Below are positions 1-7,100 of a stretch of 64,000 nt of DNA, piece after piece. The stretch lies in assembly GCF_030159255.1 (NCBI RefSeq), contig NZ_BSCT01000005.1, forward strand, positions 124,001-188,000, in the 5' to 3' direction. Both the position numbers and the translations under genes were made by a program. A model generated the notes under the pieces. That model saw only the letters and a program-made list of their open reading frames with translations, did not search any database and was not told the DNA's origin. Within the stretch, counting starts at the first letter, position 1. Each line of letters begins with the position of its first letter. Source of the DNA: Bradyrhizobium sp. SSBR45G. GTDB taxonomy: Bacteria > Pseudomonadota > Alphaproteobacteria > Rhizobiales > Xanthobacteraceae.

Positions 1-92
1 GATGGCGAGAGAGAACCATGGATTCTGAAAAATGGCAATAGGATTATTTTTTATCGAAATCACGCTCCCCGGCGCGCGACCTCCTGCGCAAC

Positions 93-1019
93 TCAATAGC
101 CCGAAAGCCGGATCGTCGGGGCGCGGACCCGGTTTGCAAGCGCAGCGATCTCGCCAATGAACGGCGCGTAGCTGGAATAGAGCATCACCAGAGCGAACAC
201 CGCCCAGACGATCTCTTCCCTTGCGGGCACACTGAGCAGGCCGAACACAGCAAACAAGACGAAAGGGAGAGCCATGGCGCCGAAGGCGCGACTCCGTTCG
301 ACCTGGGCCCACAGGAACAGCAGGGCATGGGCTAGCAGGAAGGGGGGAAACCAGACGAGCCGCATCAACACCAGCAGCTCCGTGGCGACGGGATGTCCGG
401 GCTCGGCGCGGAGCGCGAGCCGCGCGTAGTGCCGCGCTGTCCCGAACCGGAACGACCGGAAGCAGATCATCGCCATGTAGCTGGCAAAGCTCGTGTCTGT
501 GTAGCCGGCCTGCCAGGCCTGGTCGCCAAGGCGGATGGCTTCGGCGAAATCGGAGCGCCGGAACGCCGCCTGACTCTGGAACCTAAGCACCTGCGCGCGG
601 TCGCCGATGGACTGGAAGGCCGTGATGGCCTGATCGTAGCCCGACGCTTCGTTGCCGCAGTTGACCTCCAGCATGCTTTGAAACGCCCGATATTGCGCAA
701 CATGCGCGGGGAAAAGCTCGCGAAACCGCGCCAGCACGGCCGTCGCATTGCTGCGATCCGCGCGAGCGACGTAGCTGCCGAACAGATAGGTGTAGGCGCC
801 GTCACTCTGACCGTCGCGGCCGATCCACGATCTGGCGAACATTTCCAGCTCGGCGAACTTCTTCTGCTTGGTGAGCAGCTCGCACCAGGCCTCGCACGCC
901 TCGCCGTCATGCGGATCGGCGGACAGGGCGCTCTTCAGATGCTGTTCCGCCAGCCTGAAGTTGCCGGCGGACGCATAGGCGCGGGCCGCGGCGATCGTCC
1001 CAGATTTGGCATTGGACAT
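93..1019 (-). CDS. TPR-repeat protein with C-terminal membrane segments, unknown function
   Basis: The 308-residue protein begins with tetratricopeptide-like helical pairs; the clearest runs from about residue 8 to 38 (AARAYASAGNFRLAEQHLKS), and others follow to about residue 215. The last 90 residues hold about three hydrophobic helices (roughly 222-238, 249-264 and 270-288), so the TPR part is probably tethered to the inner membrane on the cytoplasmic side. It starts 3 bases after the stop of the AAA ATPase gene on the same strand, so the two are very likely cotranscribed and may be translationally coupled. TPR domains usually bind proteins, so an adaptor or substrate-binding role for the ATPase is inferred. 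I do not recognise a named family. Confidence 0.8.
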   Translation of the reverse strand: MSNAKSGTIAAARAYASAGNFRLAEQHLKSALSADPHDGEACEAWCELLTKQKKFAELEMFARSWIGRDGQSDGAYTYLFGSYVARADRSNATAVLARFRELFPAHVAQYRAFQSMLEVNCGNEASGYDQAITAFQSIGDRAQVLRFQSQAAFRRSDFAEAIRLGDQAWQAGYTDTSFASYMAMICFRSFRFGTARHYARLALRAEPGHPVATELLVLMRLVWFPPFLLAHALLFLWAQVERSRAFGAMALPFVLFAVFGLLSVPAREEIVWAVFALVMLYSSYAPFIGEIAALANRVRAPTIRLSGY

Positions 1020-1022
1020 GAC

Positions 1023-2195
1023 TTACCTCGCGTAGCGGGACAGGAAATCCTTCAGGTCGTCGTAAAGTCCGTCCTGATTGCCGTAGTCGCTGTAGCTCTT
1101 CGCCTGGGTCAGCCATTCCCCGGTGCTCGGGCGGCATTCCTTCAGAGCCTCGGCGAAGTGACGTTTCGAGAGCGGTGCGATGTCGTTGGCTTCGGCGCTG
1201 TCGTCGATGGCAAAGTCGGTGGCCGTCTCGACCAGCGCTTCGAGATCGGCGCCGGAATAGCCGGAGGTCCGTTCGACGATCGGATCGAGATCCAGCGTCT
1301 TGTCATGGGGACGCTGGGCGAGCAGACGTCGCAACACGAATTTGCGCGCGATCCGGTCCGGCGGCGGCACGAAGATCGACCGGTCGAAGCGGCCGGGCCG
1401 CCGGAAGGCGGAATCCAACGACCAGGGCAGGTTGGTTGCGCCAAGAAACAGCAGGCCCTCGTTCGATGCGCTGATGCCGTCCATCTCGGACAGCAGCACG
1501 GACACGACGGTATTGACCTTGTCGTTGCCGCCGAACTGGCGGCGCTGGGCGAGGGCCTCGACTTCGTCGAAGAACAGCACCGTCGGCTTGCGCATGCGGG
1601 CGTTCCGAAACGTCTCCGCCAGACGCTTCTCGGCGACGCCGACGAACGGGTCGAGGATCTCGGCCGCCCGCACGCACACAAACGCGGCGTTGCATTCATT
1701 GGCGAGCGCGCGCGCCAGCATGGTCTTGCCGCAGCCGGGCGGGCCGTACATGAGAACTCCGCCGCCGGCCTTGCGCTTGAAGGCCTTGAATAGGCCCGGG
1801 GTCTGAAACGGCTTGATGATCTTTCGCCGCACTTGATCCTTGACCGGCTCGAGACCGCCGATGTCGGCGAAGCTGATGGCGTCGCCGGCTGCCGGGCTGG
1901 CCGCCGCGCCGTCGTGCAGCGGAATCACATTGTCCGGGAAGGATGCAGTCTCCGCGATGCGCCACTGCCGCGCCAGGTCGGGATTGTCGCTGCGGTCGAG
2001 CAGCTCGGCTGCGCGCCGGCGATGCTGCGGGTTCTGGCACTGGCCGGGATCGACCTGGGTGAGCGCGGCTGCGATGATCGCGCCATCGGGCGCATTTTCC
2101 AGCACGACGAGAAGCGCATGAAACAACCCATCCACACCCGGATGCGCCTTGGTCATGTCGACCACGGATTGAACGTCGGATGACAGCAGCGACAT
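1023..2195 (-). CDS. AAA ATPase of the Vps4/spastin-like type
   Basis: A 390-residue single-AAA protein. The N-terminal 100 residues are helical and family-unspecific. The AAA domain opens with FADIGGLEPVKDQV (about 109-122), followed by Walker A GPPGCGKT (151-158), an aromatic pore-loop-like DPFVG (182-186), Walker B VLFFDE (206-211), sensor-1 GATN (252-255) and arginine fingers in FRRPGRFDR (264-272). The C-terminus (STGEWLTQAKSYSDYG) resembles the closing helix of Vps4/spastin-type AAA proteins. The start at 2195 has a strong AGGGGAGGG ribosome site; a longer reading frame would run through tRNA-Ser and is rejected. AAA proteins of this kind thread or disassemble protein complexes; the substrate is unknown. 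It is followed at once by a TPR membrane protein. Confidence 0.88.
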   Translation of the reverse strand: MSLLSSDVQSVVDMTKAHPGVDGLFHALLVVLENAPDGAIIAAALTQVDPGQCQNPQHRRRAAELLDRSDNPDLARQWRIAETASFPDNVIPLHDGAAASPAAGDAISFADIGGLEPVKDQVRRKIIKPFQTPGLFKAFKRKAGGGVLMYGPPGCGKTMLARALANECNAAFVCVRAAEILDPFVGVAEKRLAETFRNARMRKPTVLFFDEVEALAQRRQFGGNDKVNTVVSVLLSEMDGISASNEGLLFLGATNLPWSLDSAFRRPGRFDRSIFVPPPDRIARKFVLRRLLAQRPHDKTLDLDPIVERTSGYSGADLEALVETATDFAIDDSAEANDIAPLSKRHFAEALKECRPSTGEWLTQAKSYSDYGNQDGLYDDLKDFLSRYAR

Positions 2196-2537
2196 GGTGC
2201 AAGGCCCTCCCCTGGCGGTAAACTTAGCCGTCAGGCATCGCTGGTTTGTTAAGCGAGGGAGGCTCGGGCCGGACCCACAGCCCGATCCGCGGCATAATGA
2301 TCTGGACGCGCAGTGAATTTTGCAGGGGCCACGCAGATCTTTGCGATCCATACACCATCGCAGCAAGATTTCGCCTCGCAGGCAGAGGCTGCGAGCGCGC
2401 GCCGCGCTCGGCGGTCCCGACAAACGAGCATCAGCCGCGTGCTCAGGGGAAGGTCGAACACGGATCTGTTCAGAACGCTCGCTGCGATGCCCGACGACGA
2501 ATCGGCAACGGGCGGCGTTCGCGGCTCTGAGCTTAAG
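2196..2537. other. Intergenic stretch without a recognised gene
   Basis: The 342 bases between the AAA ATPase start and the 3' end of tRNA-Ser hold no convincing gene. Open frames here are short continuations of frames from neighbouring features. It must contain the promoter of the AAA/TPR pair, but I see no clear -35/-10 pair. Confidence 0.5.
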
Positions 2538-2627
2538 TGGCGGAGAGGGAGGGATTCGAACCCCCGATAGGCTTGCACCTATGCCGCATTTCGAGTGCGG
2601 TGCATTCAACCACTCTGCCACCTCTCC
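2538..2627 (-). tRNA. tRNA-Ser (anticodon CGA)
   Basis: The reverse strand folds as a 90-nt class II tRNA. The acceptor stem GGAGAGG pairs with CCTCTCC, followed by discriminator G and an encoded CCA. The D arm contains GGCAGAGTGGTTGAATGC, the anticodon loop reads CACTCGAAA (anticodon CGA, codon UCG), there is a long variable arm, and the T arm contains GGTTCGAATCC. The long variable arm and anticodon fit serine. Confidence 0.96.
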
Positions 2628-2665
2628 GGGCGCAAATCAGGGGCAGAGCCCCCGGGTCGGGCGCC

Positions 2666-2694
2666 GTTCTAGGGCACGGCGGCGGGGGTGACAA
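2666..2694 (-). promoter_or_regulatory. Sigma-70-like promoter of tRNA-Ser
   Basis: On the minus strand TTGTCA is followed after 17 bases by TAGAAC, ending about 39 bases before the tRNA 5' end. Spacing and sequence fit a housekeeping promoter. Confidence 0.55.
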
Positions 2695-2880
2695 GGCAGC
2701 CGGCCGAATTTTTCCCCCGGGGCCCCGCGGCGTGGAGCGAAAGCCTGTGCGCGATTGCGGTCCGCCCGGGGAAGCGGACCGCACGCGGCGACCGGGCGGC
2801 TGCGCCGCTCGCCCCCGCGCTTCGAAGGCCCCTGACTGACGCGCGGGCCCTCGAACCTCGTGAACGCTGCGCTGCTGCGG

Positions 2881-3624
2881 TCAGCGGAACAGGTCGAAAT
2901 GAGTGTTCACGCCGACCCGCACGGCATGGAGCTTGGCGGCGCGCCAGTCCGGCAGATTGTCGTGCTTCAGGGCGGTGTAGAGATATTCGAGCTTGGCCGA
3001 CCAAGTCGGCAGGAACGCCCATTCGGCGCCGCCGCCCGCAGTCCAGCCCATCTTCGTCTTGTGGATCGGACCGTCCTTCAGCTCGCCGGCGACGAGGCCT
3101 GCGGTGCCGTAGAGCCACAGGCGCTGATCGAGCATCGTGAAGCCGGCGCGGGCGCGGCCCGACGTCAGCCAGGGCGCGCTGACGGCGGGCATGACGAGGT
3201 CGGCCTTGCGCGACAGGCCGGTGAATTCCAGGTCGTTCTCGATGCCGACGACGAACAGCGGCGAGAGCTGGTAGTTGTAGCCGGCCTGAACGCCGCCGAT
3301 CACGCCGGAGAGCCTGCCGGCATTGCCGCCGGCAATCGGCGCGAACGCATCATTGCCGGTGAACGCGCCGCCGATGTTGGCGCCGGCATGGACGCCGGTC
3401 CCGGGGAAGGGCGCCGGCGCGGCCGCACAGGCTGGCGCCTTGTACGGCGTTGCCGGCAGATTCGGCGCTAGCGCGCCGTCAAAATCCCACCCCAATTGGG
3501 ATGCACTAACTATGAAACCGACTAGACGGTTTATAAATATGGAAAGAGGATGGCGACGGTTTCTGGACCGCGCGCAGCCGCTGGCTGCGGCTGCAGAGAA
3601 TTCGGAGGCGGGGAGACAAAACAA
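2881..3624 (-). CDS. Omp25/Omp31-like outer-membrane beta-barrel protein, N-terminus abnormal
   Basis: From about residue 70 (GVHAGANIGGAF) to the end, this 247-residue product alternates glycine- and aromatic-rich strands like the 8-strand Omp25/Omp31 barrels common in Rhizobiales; typical signatures are GGVQAGYNYQ, GRARAGF, LEYLYTAL and a final VRVGVN strand. Family members normally start with a cleaved signal peptide and then a LPxxxYKAP segment. Here LPATPYKAP is present near residue 56, but the preceding residues (MFCLPASEF and on) are not a convincing signal peptide. That 5' part overlaps an operator-like palindrome (3515-3532). The gene may be a 5' chimera or decaying and not exported; the start is uncertain. 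The C-terminal residue is Arg rather than the usual aromatic. Confidence 0.65.
   Translation of the reverse strand: MFCLPASEFSAAAASGCARSRNRRHPLSIFINRLVGFIVSASQLGWDFDGALAPNLPATPYKAPACAAAPAPFPGTGVHAGANIGGAFTGNDAFAPIAGGNAGRLSGVIGGVQAGYNYQLSPLFVVGIENDLEFTGLSRKADLVMPAVSAPWLTSGRARAGFTMLDQRLWLYGTAGLVAGELKDGPIHKTKMGWTAGGGAEWAFLPTWSAKLEYLYTALKHDNLPDWRAAKLHAVRVGVNTHFDLFR
3491..3500. repeat. Perfect 10-bp palindrome CCCAATTGGG
   Basis: CCCAATTGGG lies 14 bases from the larger palindrome at 3515-3532, inside the doubtful 5' part of the porin frame. Two palindromes close together suggest former promoter or operator DNA. Confidence 0.4.
3515..3532. promoter_or_regulatory. Operator-like inverted repeat (TetR-type half sites)
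   Basis: AAACCG-ACTAGA-CGGTTT has perfect 6-bp arms around a near-symmetric centre with CTAG in the middle. AccG...CggT half sites of this size are common for TetR-family repressors. No tetR gene is adjacent, so the assignment is inference. Confidence 0.35.
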
Positions 3625-3865
3625 AAGGTGGGACCGCCGTACGCTGACACATACCGGCGGTCCCGTGTCGCTTCATCTTGGGGAAACCGACGGAAGAGAC
3701 GGGGGTCAATCCGGCCGGCCTGAGCGACGAGGCGACCCTGGGCCATCTGCGCGTGCACCGCAACGCAAACCGTTTCTTAACCTAACCGATCAAGGTTACC
3801 GGGCTCTCGCCCATCCGCTTGGTTGAACGACGGTTTTTCGCACGCTGCGAACGCTTGGTCGCATT

Positions 3866-3898
3866 TTGGTTCCATGCTGCGTTGCAGCATGGAACCAA
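3866..3898 (-). terminator. Strong 15-bp hairpin downstream of the ROK gene
   Basis: TTGGTTCCATGCTGC and GCAGCATGGAACCAA form a perfect 15-bp stem with a 3-base loop, 11 bases past the stop of the ROK gene. No clean U-run follows on the minus strand, so it may be a transcript-end stabiliser or a factor-assisted terminator rather than a canonical intrinsic terminator. Confidence 0.5.
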
Positions 3899-3908
3899 GC
3901 GATTCCGC

Positions 3909-5048
3909 TCAATCCTTCTTCTTCTTGGCCACCTTCTTGTCGTCGGCCTTGTCATCCTTGGCCTTGTCGTCCTTGTCCTTGCGGCCGTTGTCCTTGCGGC
4001 GGTTGGTGAAGCGGGCATTGCCGAGCCCGGTGCCGATGGTCAGCACGCCCCAGCGCTCGTAGTCCTGCATGAACGGCACCTCGGAGAGGCCCTGCACGAC
4101 ACCGTCATTGTGCATCAGCACCGCGGTGTCGTGATCGCCGATCATCGGGATCGCCTCGACCAGGCTGGCCGGCAGGTTGAACTTGCTGCTCTCCCAATTG
4201 CCCGGCAGGTTCTGCGCGCCCTTCTCGATCGAGCCGTCCTCGTTGATGACGCCGGGACAGGCGATGCCGATGAACGGCGCAAGCTTGAGCCCCTCGGCGT
4301 CGGCCTCCTCGATCAGCCCCTTCAGCATCTTGGCGAGCCGCTTCACCGCGCCCTCCCGGGTCGGCTCGTCATCGGCATGGCGCCACAGCTCGGACGTCCA
4401 CACCGAGGCCTTGGACAGATCCGGCGTCTTCTTCCAGGCGGTCTCGACCACACCGCAGCGGATATTGGTGCCGCCGATGTCGACGGCGAGGATGCTGTCA
4501 TGGGCCTCGAAGATCCAGGACGGCGCCAGATGCAGCGCGCCGATCAAGCCGGCGTCGTCGGGATGGTAGCGGATCGGCTCCAGCTCGACGCCAAAGCCCT
4601 CGTCCTTGAGGATGATCTCGGTCCGCGCGATGGCGAGCTCGCCGAGCCGGGAATCGCGAAAGCCGCCGCCGACCACGATGCATTCGGTCTTGCCCCAGGC
4701 CTTGGTGCGCAGGAAGCGCCGGGTGACATGGGCGAGCTCCTGGGCGAACTCCTCGATCGCCGAATGCACCACGGCGGAGGCCTCGGTGTCGTCGCCGACC
4801 AGGATCTCATCCAGCGCCTTCTTGCTGATGGTCGCGCTGTCCTCGTCGCCGAACGGGTCCTTGCCGGACTTCCGCAACGGCTTGCGCCAGCGCTCCAGGA
4901 TCTTGCGGAACGCGCCCTTGGAGGCCCGGTCGCCGAGGAAGCCCTCCTCGTCCTTGAGCTCGATGTTGAAGCTGTCGATTTCGACCGACGGCAGCCGCGC
5001 GGCGCCGTGACGGGCAATGCCCGTGGTGGTCATGACGTCGTCGGCCAT
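3909..5048 (-). CDS. ROK-family sugar-kinase-like protein
   Basis: The 379-residue product carries the ASKHA phosphate-1 loop DSILAVDIGGTNIRCG in mid-protein, the ROK-like IACPGVINEDGSI segment (general base Asp/Glu region), and GTGLGNA near the end. ROK proteins are glucokinases, other sugar kinases or repressors. Unusually, about 180 residues precede the ATPase fold instead of a helix-turn-helix, and the last 30 residues are almost all Lys and Asp. The substrate cannot be assigned. The start at 5048 (MADDVM) has GGAGCAAGACC upstream and is preferred over an ATG 27 bases earlier. It is monocistronic, ending at a strong hairpin. Confidence 0.7.
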   Translation of the reverse strand: MADDVMTTTGIARHGAARLPSVEIDSFNIELKDEEGFLGDRASKGAFRKILERWRKPLRKSGKDPFGDEDSATISKKALDEILVGDDTEASAVVHSAIEEFAQELAHVTRRFLRTKAWGKTECIVVGGGFRDSRLGELAIARTEIILKDEGFGVELEPIRYHPDDAGLIGALHLAPSWIFEAHDSILAVDIGGTNIRCGVVETAWKKTPDLSKASVWTSELWRHADDEPTREGAVKRLAKMLKGLIEEADAEGLKLAPFIGIACPGVINEDGSIEKGAQNLPGNWESSKFNLPASLVEAIPMIGDHDTAVLMHNDGVVQGLSEVPFMQDYERWGVLTIGTGLGNARFTNRRKDNGRKDKDDKAKDDKADDKKVAKKKKD

Positions 5049-5138
5049 GGTCTTGCTCCGTGTGTGAGGACACAACGGCGGACGGAACGGATGGTTCGGG
5101 GGGAGGGGGCGAAGAGGCCATACCGCTCCCCTCTTCCC

Positions 5139-5168
5139 CTACTCGCTACTCCCTATTCGCCATTCGCC
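5139..5168. repeat. Degenerate heptamer tandem repeat (TAYTCSC units)
   Basis: Four consecutive 7-base units, TACTCGC, TACTCCC, TATTCGC and CATTCGC, lie between the ROK gene and the rplU promoter. The same units form a larger inverted copy between atpC and atpD (21834-21922). Confidence 0.7.
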
Positions 5169-5176
5169 CTCTTCCC

Positions 5177-5204
5177 TTGACTCGCCGTCCCCGGCCGCTA
5201 TAAC
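5177..5204 (+). promoter_or_regulatory. Sigma-70-like promoter of rplU-rpmA
   Basis: TTGACT (5177-5182) is followed after 16 bases by TATAAC (5199-5204). Transcription would begin near 5211, giving a leader of about 180 nt before rplU. The leader contains a perfect 8-bp hairpin (GGCGCGAG-CTT-CTCGCGCC, 5218-5236). Confidence 0.65.
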
Positions 5205-5392
5205 CCCGCGATCGACCGGCGCGAGCTTCTCGCGCCGATTGTCGTTGCGCGTATCGGACAGGCCTCGATGCCTGGGATGCGCCGACGCTGGCCCCGATCG
5301 GGCCGGACCCCATGAACCATAACGACTGAACAAGAAGCCGACCCGGAGCCATCTGGCTTCGAGGCCGGGATCGAACACGAAGGATGAAAACG

Positions 5393-5776
5393 ATGTTCGC
5401 AGTCATCAAAACCGGCGGCAAGCAATACCGCGTTGTCCCGGATGATGTGCTCGAGATTTGCAGGATCGACGGTGAGCCCGGGACGATCGTGCAGCTGAAC
5501 GAAGTGCTGGTGGTCGGTGGCGACACGCCGGTGCTGGGACTGCCGACCGTGGCTGGCGCGTCCGTGGCCGTCGAGGTGCTGGACCACAAGCGCGGCGCCA
5601 AGGTGATCGCGTTCAAGAAGCGCCGCCGCAAGAACTCGCGCCGCAAGCGCGGATACCGCGACGAGCTGACCCTGGTCCGCGTCACCGAGATCCTGACCGA
5701 CAACGCCAAGCCGACCAAGGGCCCGCGGCCCAAGAAGGTCAAGGCGGAAGCTCCGGCGGCCGAGGCTGCCGAGTAA
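5393..5776 (+). CDS. rplU: 50S ribosomal protein L21
   Basis: The product begins MFAVIKTGGKQYRV, the classic L21 N-terminus, and carries the basic KRRRKNSRRKRGYR block that binds 23S rRNA. The 127-residue length exceeds the roughly 103 of E. coli because of an Ala/Glu-rich C-terminal tail seen in alphaproteobacteria. An ATG 9 bases upstream (5384) is possible, but the AAGGA at 5380-5383 is better placed for the start at 5393. It forms an operon with rpmA, behind a strong promoter and before the terminator at 6248. Confidence 0.97.
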   Translation: MFAVIKTGGKQYRVVPDDVLEICRIDGEPGTIVQLNEVLVVGGDTPVLGLPTVAGASVAVEVLDHKRGAKVIAFKKRRRKNSRRKRGYRDELTLVRVTEILTDNAKPTKGPRPKKVKAEAPAAEAAE

Positions 5777-5914
5777 GGCGTGCTGGCGCGCGTCGCGCGC
5801 CGCACCGGCTTGAACCTCATCATGCGCGGATTTTTCGTCCGCGCGGTTTGCAAATGTGAATGATCCCTTGGCGGAATCGCGCTAAAGGTGATCGCAAGAG
5901 ATCGGAGACGAGCG

Positions 5915-6184
5915 ATGGCTCATAAAAAGGCAGGCGGTTCATCCCGCAACGGACGCGACTCCAAGGGCAAGCGTCTCGGCGTCAAGGCGTTCGGCGGCGA
6001 GCGCGTGATTCCCGGCAACATCATTGCGCGTCAGCGCGGCACGACCTGGCATCCCGGCCTCAACGTCGGCATGGGCACGGATCACACGATCTTCGCGAAA
6101 ATCGAGGGCGTCGTCGAGTTTCATGACCGTGCCAACCGCACGTTCATCTCGGTACGCCCGGTAGCCGCCCAAGCTGCTGAGTAG
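5915..6184 (+). CDS. rpmA: 50S ribosomal protein L27
   Basis: [20 protein letters not shown] is the canonical L27 N-terminus, which reaches towards the peptidyl-transferase centre; [10 protein letters not shown] and GTDHTIFA follow. At 89 residues it has the usual length. A GGAG site precedes the ATG at 5915; a longer in-frame start is not needed. There is no Firmicutes-type cleavable N-terminal extension. It is cotranscribed with rplU, 138 bases upstream. Confidence 0.97.
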   Translation: MAHKKAGGSSRNGRDSKGKRLGVKAFGGERVIPGNIIARQRGTTWHPGLNVGMGTDHTIFAKIEGVVEFHDRANRTFISVRPVAAQAAE

Positions 6185-6247
6185 AATACGGTGGAACGAT
6201 ACGCGTCCGCCGGGTCCTGACAAACCGGCGGAGCGCCAGATGGCTCC

Positions 6248-6285
6248 AGGGGAGGCGGGACAACCGGCCTCCCCTTTTCATTTTC
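6248..6285 (+). terminator. Intrinsic terminator of rplU-rpmA
   Basis: AGGGGAGGC (6248-6256) pairs with GCCTCCCCT (6267-6275) across a 10-base loop and is followed by TTTTCATTTT. Confidence 0.85.
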
Positions 6286-6314
6286 GCTGATCTGAAGCTG
6301 ATCCCGAAGCGTCG

Positions 6315-6917
6315 ATGGAGCCCGACATGCTGCAGGACATCACGACTCCCACCTTGCGCGAGGCGAGACCTTGCGTCCTCGAGACACCCCGGCTGACGCT
6401 GCGTCCGCCTGTGCTCGCGGACGTCGCTGCCATCGCCCGGCTCGCCGATGACAGGCGCATCGCCGAGAACACCCGCCGCCTGCCCCACCCTTATTCGGAG
6501 GTGGATGCCGCCCGTTTCGTGCGGGCGCTGGAGCAGACCGGCGAAACGGCGTTTCTGATCGAGCACCTCGACGCCCCGATCGGCATCGTGGGCATCAATC
6601 GTTCCGCGCAAGGCCGGGCCGAGCTCGGCTATTGGCTCGGCGTCGAGCATTGGGGCCGCGGCTTCGGCACCGAGGCGGCGCGGGCGGCGATCGACTATTT
6701 CTTCGAGGAGAGCGAGGACGACGTCCTGATCGGCCATGCCCGCGTCAGCAACCCGGCCTCGCGCAACATCCTGGAGAAGTGCGGCTTCCAATGGACCGGC
6801 GTCGAGCTGCATCGGTTCGACGTGCTTGGCTCATCGGCGCCCGTCGACGCTTTTCGCCTGACCCGCGGCGTGTGGGCCTCGCTGAAGGCCTGGGCGAATA
6901 CGGGGCGGCGCGGATAA
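6315..6917 (+). CDS. GNAT-family N-acetyltransferase (RimJ/RimL-like)
   Basis: A 200-residue single-domain GNAT protein of the acetyltransferase_3 type. It opens with the LETPRLTLRPP segment typical of RimJ/RimL relatives. The acetyl-CoA loop is near GYWLGVEHWGRGFGTEAARA, and VSNPASRNILEKCGF is the conserved strand/helix that closes the site. RimJ/RimL relatives acetylate ribosomal protein N-termini, but many homologues have other substrates, so none is assigned. It stands alone between the rpmA terminator and a palindromic repeat. A second ATG at 6327 could also be the start. Confidence 0.85.
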   Translation: MEPDMLQDITTPTLREARPCVLETPRLTLRPPVLADVAAIARLADDRRIAENTRRLPHPYSEVDAARFVRALEQTGETAFLIEHLDAPIGIVGINRSAQGRAELGYWLGVEHWGRGFGTEAARAAIDYFFEESEDDVLIGHARVSNPASRNILEKCGFQWTGVELHRFDVLGSSAPVDAFRLTRGVWASLKAWANTGRRG

Positions 6918-6941
6918 GGCCCGGCTCCAAGTTCAGCAAAA

Positions 6942-7066
6942 GGTGTCGTCCCCGCGAACGCGGGGACCCATAACCACAGGATTTGGTTTTGCGATCTCTG
7001 GAGCAACAGCCTGCTCCCGCCACCCCGACGGTGGTTATGGGTCCCTGCGTTCGCAGGGACGACACC
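6942..7066. repeat. Long imperfect palindromic intergenic element
   Basis: GGTGTCGTCCCCGCGAACGC at the left is mirrored by GCGTTCGCAGGGACGACACC at the right, with internal arms GACCCATAACCAC and GTGGTTATGGGTC. The unit spans 125 bases between two convergent genes and resembles the dispersed palindromic elements of Bradyrhizobium genomes. Confidence 0.8.
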
Positions 7067-7100
7067 GAATTCTGCGGCGAGCGCCTTGCCAAACGCTCGC

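Noticed and set aside
2196..2621. N-terminal extension of the AAA ATPase to 2621
   Set aside because: The extension would translate through tRNA-Ser and lacks family similarity, while the start at 2195 has a strong ribosome site.
5825..5848. GCGCGGA/TCCGCGC hairpin after rplU as a terminator
   Set aside because: No U-run follows, and rpmA lies just downstream on the same strand and needs read-through.
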